Shown: piece by piece, positions 1 through 7,740 of the stretch
Layout: every line of letters starts with the position of its first letter
How positions within the stretch are numbered: position 1 is the stretch's first letter
NCBI GenBank assembly: GCA_000411415.1
Contig: KE150450.1
Location: 1,066,932-1,130,931, forward strand
Origin: Actinomyces sp. HPA0247
GTDB lineage: Bacteria; Actinomycetota; Actinomycetes; Actinomycetales; Actinomycetaceae
Direction: 5' to 3'
DNA: 64,000 nucleotides
The notes under the pieces: model-generated
What the model saw: the letters and a program-made list of their open reading frames with translations, nothing else
Databases searched by the model: none
What the model was told of the DNA's origin: nothing
Position numbers and translations under genes: made by a program

Positions 1-141
1 ACCGCCCTGCAGGACCCCCAGGCGCACGACGGCGACGTTCTGCAGCTGGTCGACGTCGAAGAGCCGACGTCGTGCGGCGGGTCCGGCTCCGTCATGCTCG
101 GCATGCCGACCATCCCGACGAGGCGCGCGGCCTTCCGCTGA
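1..141 (+). CDS. Acyl-CoA dehydratase activase-related protein, C-terminal end (partial)
   Basis: This is the last 46 codons of a gene that begins before the window. The tail ends LGMPTIPTRRAAFR. It matches the last residues of the activase remnant at 7003-7656, which end LGMPAIPPRRGAAFR, and both have a Gly/Cys-containing linker just before. The remnant is recognisable as the C-terminal domain of the large 2-hydroxyacyl-CoA dehydratase activase (HgdC-like, ATP-driven electron activator), so this partial gene is assigned by resemblance to it. A strong hairpin follows the stop. The function of the full protein cannot be checked from 46 residues. Confidence 0.6.
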   Translation, partial: TALQDPQAHDGDVLQLVDVEEPTSCGGSGSVMLGMPTIPTRRAAFR

Positions 142-158
142 CCCAGCCGTGACACCGA

Positions 159-192
159 GAGGGGGACGGAGCTCGCAGGCTCCGTCCCCCTC
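159..192. terminator. Bidirectional terminator hairpin
   Basis: A perfect 14-bp stem (159-172 with 179-192) has a 6-nt loop. It lies between the stop of the activase gene and the convergent GH2-like gene, so it can end both transcripts. Confidence 0.8.
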
Positions 193-215
193 GTGCGCAC
201 TGTCCCCGGCCGCGT

Positions 216-1826
216 CTAAGGCGCGGTCATGACCCCGCGCCCGATCTCAAACCCGGCCGGCGCCCAGCCTGTCCCATACGACAGGCGCACCGACACCTCG
301 CGCACGCCCGAGGCCGGCCACTCCACCGGGAGGAACCCCGTCTCGCCGGGCGCGACGTCCAGGAACGCCGGGAACTCCCAGGTCGGTTGCCCATCCTCGA
401 TCACCCGACACAGGAACTCCAGGTCGGCCGTCGACGTAAACGTCATGTGGTTACGCACCGTCACCCCCGAATACGAGGGAGCAACGGAGACAGGCGTGTA
501 GTGCAGCTCCTCCCTGCGTACCTCGGCGAGGTCCGGGAAGTCGCCGCCCGCGTACACCGGGCGCGTCGAGTCCAGCGCTAGGGCCGCGTGGACCTCCTCG
601 TCAATCTCGCCCACGTTCCACGCTATGACGCTCGGGTGCGCCCGATCCCTGCGGATCGCCGCCTCGATCGCCTCGTCGCGCGCGATTCCAGGCTCGTACA
701 TCGTGGAGGGCCGGTTAATGATGTACAGGCCGTACAGGTCCGCCAATTCGTAGAAGCGCGCGTGCGCGGGCCCCTGCTCGATCACAACAGTGTTCACTCC
801 GTGGCGCTTACACCACACGATGTCATCGAGCATGTCCTGCAGGCCCACCGCGAGCCCGGTGCGCCCGTCGCACTCGTTGCGGCGCACACCTTGCAACACC
901 AGAGGGCGCCCGCCCAGGTGGACCCCCTGCGGCGCGGCTGCCAAGTCGCGGAAGCCAACATACAAGGCAACCGTGTCTTGCGTGCCCGCCTCCTCGTCGC
1001 TCACCGTCACGACGAGCGCGTACAAGGCAGGCTCCTCCGCACTCCACGGAAGCACGTCCAATCCGCTCGCCTCCAGCACCTCGCCGGCGGGCGCGCTCGC
1101 GGACCATATCTCCTGCTGCTCCGCTTCACCAAGCAGTGCCGCGCGCACGCTCGAGTTGTTTGACTCCGCCGAGGCCTCGATGCGCAGCCGCAGGCTCCCA
1201 TTCCTGCCATCGTGCGAGGCCTGGGGGATCAGGTCGACAATGTGCGCGGCTGGGCGCGCCTCCAGCGACACCTCGCGGAACAGGCCGTGGCAGCACGCCG
1301 GAGAATCCATGAGAAGCACGGCGATCGCGTGAGTGTGCGTCGGCTGCAGCGCGTCCGTCACGTCGAAGGCGGTGGGGATGAAACCGTCCGCGCAAAAGCC
1401 CACGAACGTTCCGTCGACCCACGCGTACAGGGGACCCGTGAAACCACCGAAGGTCAGCGTCATGGTCCAGCCGCGCTCTGCCGCGTCCTTGAGGGGCGCG
1501 TCAAGGATGAACTCACGGCGCAGGATCGAGGCGCGCACCCGGTCCGGGCCCCCCTCCTCGTCCAGCCTGCGGGCCTCTTCCTCTCGGCGCACCCATGCGC
1601 CGTCCATCTCCAGCACGCCGGGCACCGACGTCGCCTCGAAATCACGCTGAAGGGGAGTGCGCTTGATCAACTCGGCGGGAGTGCCAGATACACCCGTGAC
1701 CTGCCAGGTGCTGGACAGCATTTGAAGTGGCCTGCGCGACCTCCACGTCGAGTGCACCGTCAGGCGGTTCACCGACGCCCCCGGGTCCCGCAGCCATGCA
1801 ACGTCTGGTTCCGGGATGTGTTTCAT
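216..1826 (-). CDS. Truncated GH2 beta-galactosidase-like protein, probably non-catalytic
   Basis: Residue patterns follow LacZ in order: N-terminal jelly-roll sugar-binding domain (about 1-190), Ig-like domain (about 195-290), start of the TIM barrel (GRPLVLQGVRRNECDGRTG, like GQPLLIRGVNRHE), then YELADLYGLYIINRP and RDRAHPSVIAWNVGEID. In active GH2 enzymes the last motif reads W(S/N)LGNE, the acid/base glutamate. Here the NE is replaced by EI. The barrel then stops, and the sequence jumps to a segment like LacZ domain 4 (NHMTFTSTADLEF...DVAPGETGFLPVEWP). The half carrying the nucleophile glutamate is absent. Length is about 536 aa against about 1000 for LacZ. The ATG at 1826 matches the family N-terminus better than the upstream ATG at 1850; neither has a clear ribosome-binding site. 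It could be a decayed enzyme or a sugar-binding protein. Confidence 0.65.
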   Translation of the reverse strand: MKHIPEPDVAWLRDPGASVNRLTVHSTWRSRRPLQMLSSTWQVTGVSGTPAELIKRTPLQRDFEATSVPGVLEMDGAWVRREEEARRLDEEGGPDRVRASILRREFILDAPLKDAAERGWTMTLTFGGFTGPLYAWVDGTFVGFCADGFIPTAFDVTDALQPTHTHAIAVLLMDSPACCHGLFREVSLEARPAAHIVDLIPQASHDGRNGSLRLRIEASAESNNSSVRAALLGEAEQQEIWSASAPAGEVLEASGLDVLPWSAEEPALYALVVTVSDEEAGTQDTVALYVGFRDLAAAPQGVHLGGRPLVLQGVRRNECDGRTGLAVGLQDMLDDIVWCKRHGVNTVVIEQGPAHARFYELADLYGLYIINRPSTMYEPGIARDEAIEAAIRRDRAHPSVIAWNVGEIDEEVHAALALDSTRPVYAGGDFPDLAEVRREELHYTPVSVAPSYSGVTVRNHMTFTSTADLEFLCRVIEDGQPTWEFPAFLDVAPGETGFLPVEWPASGVREVSVRLSYGTGWAPAGFEIGRGVMTAP

Positions 1827-2010
1827 GTAATTAAAGTACCATTTAATCATTAGTCATGAAATGGCAATATATCTGAAATGTGCGCAAATGTGCCTTGACA
1901 TGCAGAATTTCTACGGGTGACAAGTGGGATGGCGACCACATTCTGGGATTTATGGTCACGCGGATGGGCAAAATTACCGTTCCGGGGAGGTGCGGTTTGG
2001 GTATAACGAA

Positions 2011-2048
2011 CCCCGGCCTCGTCCCTGAGAGAAGGAACGAGGCCGGGG
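2011..2048. terminator. Terminator built from an inverted pair of the ACGAGGCCGGGG motif
   Basis: The left arm 2011-2022 (CCCCGGCCTCGT) and right arm 2037-2048 (ACGAGGCCGGGG) form a perfect 12-bp stem. It sits about 40 bp after the stop of the OPT transporter, which is on the minus strand. The arms are two copies of a 12-mer that recurs across the window. Confidence 0.75.
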
Positions 2049-2088
2049 CTGATGCGTGACGCGAGGCCGTGCCCCGCTGACGACGCGC

Positions 2089-4089
2089 TTACTTCGAGGC
2101 GGACTCGCGATCCGCGTCGCGCGTGATCTTACGGGCGAAGCCGTAGAGCAGCCACGTCGCACCCGCGAAGAACGCGATGCCGAGCACGTTCGCGACGGGG
2201 GTGTAGCCGTCGCCGATGAACGGCAGCGCCAGCGGGGAATCCGACCCCGTCGCGCCCGCGATGCCCGCGTAGATGACGCCGAACAGGGACTCGCCCACGA
2301 TCAGGCCCGTCGCAGCCAGCGTGCCGAAACGCTTCGCGCGCTCCGCGTCCGCTTGCTTGGAAGCCCACCTGTTGTACAGGAAGCCAATCAGGCCGCCGAT
2401 CGGGATCAGGATCGTGAGGGAAACAGGCAGGTAAATACCCATGCCGACCGCGAGCGGAGGCAGGGCCAGCTTGCCCTTCGTGGCGGGGCGCAGGACCTCG
2501 TCGATGATGATGACGACAACGCCGATCGCCGCGCCAATACCCAGGAGCTTCCAGTCGATGCCGCCGCCGAGGACGCCCTTCGCGAGCGAAGAAATCAGCG
2601 AGGCCTGCGGAGCTGCCAGCGCATCCGGGCCAGCGCCCGGCGCACCCTGGAAGCCGAAGGAGTTCTGCATGAGCTCCAGGACCGGAGGAATGATCAGCGA
2701 GCCGAAGACAACACCGATGACCAGGGCGACCTGCTGCTTCCACGGGGTCGCGCCCACCAGCTGGCCGGTCTTGAGGTCCTGCAGGTTATCGTTCGCGATG
2801 GTCGCGATGCAGAACACGATCGCGGACGTGAACAGTGTGTAGGCGATGAGCGCCGTGTTCTCCTCCGTGGTCGAACCGCGGCCGTGTACCGCGAGGATAA
2901 CAACCGCCGTGATGACGACGACCAGCAGGCCGACGCCCGACACCGGCGAGTTCGACGAACCGATGAGGCCCGCCATGTAACCGCAGACGGCCGCGACCAG
3001 CAGGCCCGCGAGCAGGATGAAGAGAACCGACACGGCAATCAGGACCGCCGTGTTGTGCTCGATCTGCGTGCCGCGCATGAACCACCACAGCAGGCCCGCG
3101 ATCGGAACCATCGCCACGAAGATAGAAACGATGACCCACTTGCCGGGGATGTCCTGCTCGGTGCGGTCCACCTGCGCGCCGTCCTCCTTGGTGCCGCGCG
3201 AGGCGCGCAGCGACTCGGACATGCCGCGGGCGATCGGGCCCATGATCTTGATGAGCGTCCAGATGGCGGCGACCGCCATGACGCCCGCGCCGATGAAGCG
3301 CACGTCCGACTTGAACACCGTGGACAGGGCCGAGGTCAGGTCATCCGCGCCCTCCAGCTGGCCGTTCGCGTACAGGGGCAGCAGAACGCCGTAGGAGGTG
3401 ATCATGCCGATCAGCATTGCGATGCCGACCGTCATGCCGACCAGGTGGCCCACGCCGATCAGAGCGAGAGACAGGGAGGTGGAAATCATCGTGCCCGTCG
3501 AGCCGATCTTGAAGGCCGTGCCAACCTCGGAGGCGACGACCTTCATGTAGCCCAGAAGCGCCATCACGGCCGAGGCCAGTGCGCCCCAGGTGATTGCCAG
3601 GAGGCCGCGCTTGTTGTCCTCGCCCGCATCCTGAGCGTCGCCGACCTTCAGGATCTCAGCGCCTGCCACGCCCTCGGGGTAGGGCAGGTCCGAGCCCGTC
3701 ACGAGCGCGCGACGCAGGGGAATCGAGTACATGACGCCCAGCGAACCGCCGACCGCGCACACGAACATGGTCTGCCAGTAGGGGAAACCGCTCCACCAAC
3801 CGACGATCACGAGGCCGGGGAGGACGAAGATGACCGCCGACAGCGTGCCCGCCGCCGACGCGATCGTCTGGACGATGTTGTTCTCCTGGACAGTGTGATC
3901 GCCCCAGAAGCGCAGAACCGCCATCGAAATGACGGCCGCCGGAATCGACGTTGCGAACGTCAAGCCGACCTTCAGACCCAGATACACGTTCGCAGCAGTG
4001 AACACCAGCGTGATAATGCCGCCGATGATGATGCCACGCAGGGTCAATTCTTTGAGCGACGTTTGCTTCGCCGCAGTTGGCGCAGACAC
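2089..4089 (-). CDS. OPT family oligopeptide transporter
   Basis: This is a 666-residue polytopic membrane protein of the OPT superfamily (prokaryotic type), expected to import small peptides by proton symport. Typical family segments are visible: ELTLRGIIIGGIITLVFTAAN at the N-terminus, GLKVGLTFATSIPAAVISMA, then EGVAGAEILKVGD, with some 14-16 hydrophobic helices spread along the chain. The start is taken as GTG at 4089 because AAAGGA lies 6 nt upstream. The ATG at 4185 would add a non-conserved 32-residue leader. The gene stands alone, with the inverted-pair terminator downstream. Substrate range (peptides or siderophore-like chelates) cannot be told from sequence. Confidence 0.9.
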   Translation of the reverse strand: MSAPTAAKQTSLKELTLRGIIIGGIITLVFTAANVYLGLKVGLTFATSIPAAVISMAVLRFWGDHTVQENNIVQTIASAAGTLSAVIFVLPGLVIVGWWSGFPYWQTMFVCAVGGSLGVMYSIPLRRALVTGSDLPYPEGVAGAEILKVGDAQDAGEDNKRGLLAITWGALASAVMALLGYMKVVASEVGTAFKIGSTGTMISTSLSLALIGVGHLVGMTVGIAMLIGMITSYGVLLPLYANGQLEGADDLTSALSTVFKSDVRFIGAGVMAVAAIWTLIKIMGPIARGMSESLRASRGTKEDGAQVDRTEQDIPGKWVIVSIFVAMVPIAGLLWWFMRGTQIEHNTAVLIAVSVLFILLAGLLVAAVCGYMAGLIGSSNSPVSGVGLLVVVITAVVILAVHGRGSTTEENTALIAYTLFTSAIVFCIATIANDNLQDLKTGQLVGATPWKQQVALVIGVVFGSLIIPPVLELMQNSFGFQGAPGAGPDALAAPQASLISSLAKGVLGGGIDWKLLGIGAAIGVVVIIIDEVLRPATKGKLALPPLAVGMGIYLPVSLTILIPIGGLIGFLYNRWASKQADAERAKRFGTLAATGLIVGESLFGVIYAGIAGATGSDSPLALPFIGDGYTPVANVLGIAFFAGATWLLYGFARKITRDADRESASK

Positions 4090-4264
4090 GAAAAATCCTT
4101 TCGCTGCGTTGAGTAGATACCCTGCAAGAGTAGAGCATGTATGCACGCCCGTGAATGGTATGCGGTCGCTTAATCTCGTTTTCAATCAATCTAAACGGTG
4201 AGGTTGTGTCCGTTTCATGTGCGGTGTGTGATCCTGTGGCTGTGTGGCTCTGGTTGTCGGTTGT

Positions 4265-4336
4265 GGTGTGGCCCGGCTTCTGGACTGCTGTGTGGCCCTG
4301 CTTTCAGGCTGCGGTGTGGCCCTGCTCCCAGCACGC
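4265..4336. repeat. Three tandem 24-bp units upstream of tRNA-Ser
   Basis: Three imperfect copies of a 24-bp unit with core GTGTGGCCCNGCTTYNGG lie at 4265-4288, 4289-4312 and 4313-4336. They lie just upstream of the tRNA-Ser promoter. No coding potential is evident. Confidence 0.7.
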
Positions 4337-4345
4337 CCGGTCGAT

Positions 4346-4376
4346 TTGCGCGCGCGGGGGGAGGGTGTAGTAGAGT
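4346..4376 (+). promoter_or_regulatory. tRNA-Ser promoter
   Basis: TTGCGC at 4346-4351 and TAGAGT at 4371-4376 are separated by 19 bp and end 10 bp before the tRNA. The tRNA-Thr gene has the same two hexamers, which supports the call. Confidence 0.6.
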
Positions 4377-4386
4377 ATCCGGGTAA

Positions 4387-4476
4387 GGTAGCGTGTCCGA
4401 GCGGCCGAAGGTGCAGCACTCGAAATGCTGTGTGGTGTCACAGCCACCCTGGGTTCAAATCCCAGCGCTACCGCCA
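4387..4476 (+). tRNA. tRNA-Ser (anticodon CGA)
   Basis: This is a class II tRNA. The acceptor stem GGTAGCG (4387-4393) pairs with CGCTACC (4466-4472), followed by discriminator G and an encoded CCA at 4474-4476. The anticodon loop CTCGAAA puts CGA at 4421-4423, reading UCG. A long variable arm and the T-loop GGTTCAAATCC are present. A rho-independent terminator follows. Confidence 0.95.
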
Positions 4477-4479
4477 CCG

Positions 4480-4510
4480 CCGCCCGGCCCCAATGGGGCC
4501 GGGCGGTTTT
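4480..4510 (+). terminator. Terminator of tRNA-Ser
   Basis: The 12-bp stem CCGCCCGGCCCC / GGGGCCGGGCGG has a 3-nt loop and is followed by TTTT. Confidence 0.85.
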
Positions 4511-4605
4511 GTTATGCCGACGCGGCGTGCGTGGGTTGCTTGTGACGCCGCTGGTGGGCCGGGCTGCTTTGTGTGCCCGTGGGCGGCGGCCCGCCCGCAG
4601 TGCCT

Positions 4606-4900
4606 TGTTTGTGGCCCCGCTGGTGTTCCGGGCGCCGGAGGGCCCGGCTGTGGGGCCGGGCTGCTTGGTGTGCCCGTGGGCGGCGGCCCGCCCGCGAGCC
4701 GTCCGCGCCGCGAGCTTCGCTCGGCGCGTCGCCTCGAAGCCCGGCCAGGCCCCGCCACCGCCCACGGGCACCGCAGCCAGGCCCCTCACGGCCCTCCGGC
4801 GCCCTTCACACCGGTGGGACCTGGTGTGTTGACGTGTGGCTTGGCGCGTCGGCTCGTTGTCCGGGCAGGCCCCGACGCCGCCCGCGGGCACCGCAGCCTG
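4606..4900. repeat. GC-rich hairpin repeat, copy 1, with extra half copies
   Basis: The segment 4606-4795 is nearly the same as 22018-22195, and both lie just after a tRNA gene. The core (4655-4784) is a long inverted repeat: a left arm containing GTGCCCGTGGGCGGCGGC and a right arm containing CCGCCCACGGGCACCGC flank an inner hairpin GCGCCGAGC...GCTCGGCGCG-like loop. A further right-arm copy is at about 4845-4900. The six-frame reading frames here are side products of high GC with no family resemblance. Bases 4511-4605 hold only a related partial left arm. Confidence 0.75.
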
Positions 4901-4964
4901 TCTCCTACTTGAACCCCATCTCTGGCAGCCAACCCTAACGCACATCATTTCTGCGCCCACACCC

Positions 4965-5009
4965 AATTTCGCATGCAATTCCCCCACACCCCTTTCAAAT
5001 TCGAGTAGT
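4965..5009. repeat. 110-bp palindromic element, copy A (left part only, cut by the IS)
   Basis: AATTTCGCATGCAATTCCCC at 4965-4984 is the left terminal arm of the element found complete at six other places in this window. The copy stops where the IS256-family element begins. Its right half is not found on the other side of the IS. Confidence 0.75.
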
Positions 5010-6405
5010 GTCCCGCATAGTGGTGTAACCGTGTGGTGGTCGGCCCGTTTGATATGGGTGCGGTCACCGTGTGATCCTTCGAGAAAGCTCTCTACTTCTG
5101 ACTCGAAATGATTTGGAGGCACAACGATGACCGCTCCTCATATTATCGACCCTGCTGGCCTGCTTGGCGAGGCGTTATCCCAGGCGTCCCCGGATTTGAT
5201 GCGTTCCCTGCTCCAGCACGTGATTAACGCGTTGTTATCAGCGGACGCTGACACCGTGTGCGGGGCCCAGTGGGGCCAACAAGACCCGCAGCGTCAGACC
5301 AGGCGCAATGGGTATCGCTACCGGCCCCTGGACACCAGGGTCGGCACCATTGACGTGGCGATCCCCAAGCTGCGCTCAGGAACCTACTTTCCAGAGTGGT
5401 TGTTGCAGCGCCGCAAACGCTCCGAAAGCGCCTTGATCACAGTGGTCGCTGACTGTTACTTAGCGGGAGTATCCACGCGCCGCATGGACAAGCTCGTCAA
5501 AACCCTGGGGATCACAGGACTGTCCAAGTCCCAGGTCTCACGCATGGCAGCCGACCTGGACGAACACGTGGACGAGTTCCGCCATCGCCCCCTCCACGAC
5601 GCTGGGCCTTTCACGTTCGTCGCCGCTGACGCACTGACCATGAAAGTGCGCGAAGGAGGGCGCGTCGTCTCGTGCGCGGTCCTAGTTGCCACCGGAGTCA
5701 ACAATGACGGACACCGCGAAGTACTGGGGGTGCGCGTATCCACCAGCGAGACCGGTCCAGCCTGGAATGAGTTCTTCGCTGACCTAGTCGCCCGAGGCCT
5801 GACCGGCGTGCGCCTGGTCACCAGCGACGCCCATCTGGGCCTAGTTGAGGCCATCGCCGCCAACCTGCCCGGAGCCGCCTGGCAACGATGCCGCACCCAC
5901 TACGCCGCGAATCTCATGTCCGTCACCCCCAAAGCGCTATGGCCCGCCGTCAAAGCAATGCTGCACTCGGTGTACGACCAGCCCGACGCCGCCTCAGTCA
6001 ACGCTCAATACGACCGGCTCTTGGACTACGTGAACGACAAGCTCCCCGCCGTGTGTGACCACCTCGATCAAGCCAGGGCAGACGTCCTCGCGTTCGCATC
6101 CTTCCCCACCGGGGTATGGACCCAGATCTGGTCCAACAACCCCAATGAGCGCCTCAACCGCGAAATCCGCCGACGCACCGACTCCGTGGGGATCTTCCCC
6201 AACCGCCAGGCCATCATCCGCCTGGTCGGAGCCGTCCTCGCCGAACAAAACGACGAATGGGCAGAAGGCCGACGCTACCTCAGCCTCGACATCCTCACCA
6301 AATCACGACTCACACCCCAACCCACCCAACAGGAGGAACCCACACTCCAACTCAGCGCATAACCCACCCCGAAGGACACAAAACGATTACACCACTCCAC
6401 AGGAC
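5010..6405 (+). mobile_element. IS256-family insertion sequence
   Basis: A transposase gene lies between imperfect 23-bp terminal inverted repeats: 5010-5032 (GTCCCGCATAGTGGTGTAACCGT) and the complement of 6383-6405, with 17-18 of 23 positions shared (core AGTGGTGTAA). The element is about 1.4 kb, normal for the family. No 8-9 bp target duplication is seen. The left flank is a truncated repeat element and the right flank is unrelated, so a deletion or rearrangement probably happened at this IS. Confidence 0.85.
5127..6362 (+). CDS. IS256-family transposase
   Basis: This 411-residue mutator-type transposase cuts and joins DNA through a DDE site. The catalytic residues are D168 (FVAADALTMK), D234 (VTSDAHLGLV) and E341 (NNPNERLNREIRRR), with the family signature QRCRTHYAANLM between them. 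The usual N-terminal segment with RRNGYRYRPLDT and IPKLRSGTYFP is intact. GGAGG lies 8 nt before the ATG. Nothing is frameshifted, so the enzyme may still be active. The closest family types by eye are actinobacterial IS1081/IS1207-like elements. Confidence 0.95.
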   Translation: MTAPHIIDPAGLLGEALSQASPDLMRSLLQHVINALLSADADTVCGAQWGQQDPQRQTRRNGYRYRPLDTRVGTIDVAIPKLRSGTYFPEWLLQRRKRSESALITVVADCYLAGVSTRRMDKLVKTLGITGLSKSQVSRMAADLDEHVDEFRHRPLHDAGPFTFVAADALTMKVREGGRVVSCAVLVATGVNNDGHREVLGVRVSTSETGPAWNEFFADLVARGLTGVRLVTSDAHLGLVEAIAANLPGAAWQRCRTHYAANLMSVTPKALWPAVKAMLHSVYDQPDAASVNAQYDRLLDYVNDKLPAVCDHLDQARADVLAFASFPTGVWTQIWSNNPNERLNREIRRRTDSVGIFPNRQAIIRLVGAVLAEQNDEWAEGRRYLSLDILTKSRLTPQPTQQEEPTLQLSA

Positions 6406-6494
6406 TTGACCGGGGCGGTTTTTCTTTCACCCCAGCTCCATCCCGACCCACAGGCGGGACACAACTCACCCTGCTCGGCTCTATCAGCGCACAC

Positions 6495-6657
6495 GCGCGA
6501 AACAGTTCGCCCAGCGTCCTCTATTTCTGCTGCGGTGTGCGAAAAAGTTCGCCCTGCAAGCCCAAACGTGCGAAAAACGCTGTTTTCAGGCGTGCTGGGC
6601 GAGTTTTTTCGCGGAGATGTCGCTGGAGGGGCCGTGTCGGGCGAGTTTTTTCGCGCC
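6495..6657. repeat. Nested inverted repeat, GCGAAAAAGTTCGCCC family, copy 1
   Basis: Two direct arms (at 6495 GCGAAACAGTTCGCCC-like and at about 6537 GCGAAAAAGTTCGCCCTGC) are followed by two inverted arms (GCTGGGCGAGTTTTTTCGCGG and CGGGCGAGTTTTTTCGCGCC, ending 6657). Outer pairs with outer and inner with inner. The copy at 22923-23085 has the same length of 163 bp. Bases 6406-6494 and 6658-6841 hold no recognisable gene. Confidence 0.75.
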
Positions 6658-6841
6658 GTGGGACTGGCAGCTGGGCCCATCTACTGGCACCCCCGCTGAT
6701 GCACGGCTAAACCCCATTGGTGGCGTGGTGGGCAGCCTGCCCGCACAGTCACCCACCGGGTTAACGCGCGCAGGATGCGTTCACAGAAGCAGGTCCTGAC
6801 GGGCTCGCAGGCCTCCCGCCGCCTTCCAGATGCTCAGTGAT

Positions 6842-6883
6842 ACAACGAGAGGCGGGACCCCGAAGGATCCCGCCTCTCGTTGT
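6842..6883. terminator. Strong hairpin, likely terminator
   Basis: A perfect 16-bp stem (6842-6857 with 6868-6883) has a 10-nt loop. It probably served a minus-strand gene of which only the last codons seem to remain (stop near 6957), and it lies ahead of the truncated activase. Confidence 0.75.
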
Positions 6884-7002
6884 GTGCGGTGGCCGGGCAG
6901 TTAGTGCCCGAGCCTCAGCTCAGAAACAACGGCCGCGGCGTCAGCGCGAACGCTCAGTTCTTCCACCAGCCCTTGACGGTGTCGACCGCGTCGGACAGCG
7001 CG

Positions 7003-7656
7003 GAGTGGGATTACGAGAACCTGGGGATCGACGGTAAACAGCGCAAGATCATGCCAATGGCTCTGTGGCTGCTCAAGAAGTATGAAATCCCAGTTCACAA
7101 GGCCTTCGAAGAGACAAATGGGAAGTTTGAAGCCCATCGCGACATCGAAGAGATGATCTCGCGCTCAGAGGACATCGCGCGCCTTGGGAACCAGGCCGGT
7201 GAAGGCTGGTACTTGACGGCCGAGATGGTCGACATGATCGAACATGGATGCCCGAATATCATCTGCGCACAGCCATTTGCATGCCTACCGAACCACATCG
7301 TTGGAAAGGGCATGTTCCGCGCGCTGCGCAACCGTTACCCGCAAGCAAACATTGTCGCGGTCGACTACGATCCGGGTGCCTCGGAAGTCAATCAGCTCAA
7401 CCGAATCAAGCTGATGCTGGCAACCGCTGTCCAACAGCACAATGCCGCCGAGCGTGATGGTGAAGAAGATGGCGTGCTGCAGTTGGTCGGGATCGATTTT
7501 GATTCTGAAGACCTGGGCGGCGAGGCCGTCGCTGGTGCCTCCAGTGGTGGTTGCGGGTGTGGATCCGGTGGTGGTTCTTCTGATGGCGAGGGACACCGCG
7601 TGGTCGGCTTGGGCATGCCTGCAATTCCGCCGAGGCGGGGTGCTGCTTTCCGCTGA
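7003..7656 (+). pseudogene. 5'-truncated acyl-CoA dehydratase activase (HgdC-like) remnant
   Basis: The frame encodes the last 217 residues or so of the large activase family: MPMALWLLKKYEIPVHKAFE, GNQAGEGWYLTAEMVDMI, PNIICAQPFACLPNHIVGKG, VAVDYDPGASEVNQLNRI, then a Cys/Gly-rich tail. The family is usually over 1000 residues, with the ATPase and [4Fe-4S] parts upstream; those are missing. The frame is open up to a TTG inside the 6842-6883 hairpin, which is not a believable start, and no ribosome-binding site precedes the first internal ATG at 7051. Base use is visibly less GC-rich than the chromosome average. It is a second, diverged copy of the gene ending at 141, left near an IS. Confidence 0.75.
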
Positions 7657-7740
7657 GTTCAGCTTGCTCCTTCCTGGCGGAGTATCCTCAGGAATAACCG
7701 TGTTTAAGTAGCGGATATTTTGTGAAACGGAAGGGTAACA

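Noticed and set aside
2056-4116. A 686-codon plus-strand frame opposite the OPT gene
   Set aside because: The product is a low-complexity Arg/Asp/Gln protein with no membrane or domain pattern; the opposite strand encodes a clear transporter.
4606-4795. Integrated element at tRNA-Ser
   Set aside because: No integrase, no duplicated tRNA 3' end and no attachment-site pair were found; only the GC-rich repeat follows the tRNA.
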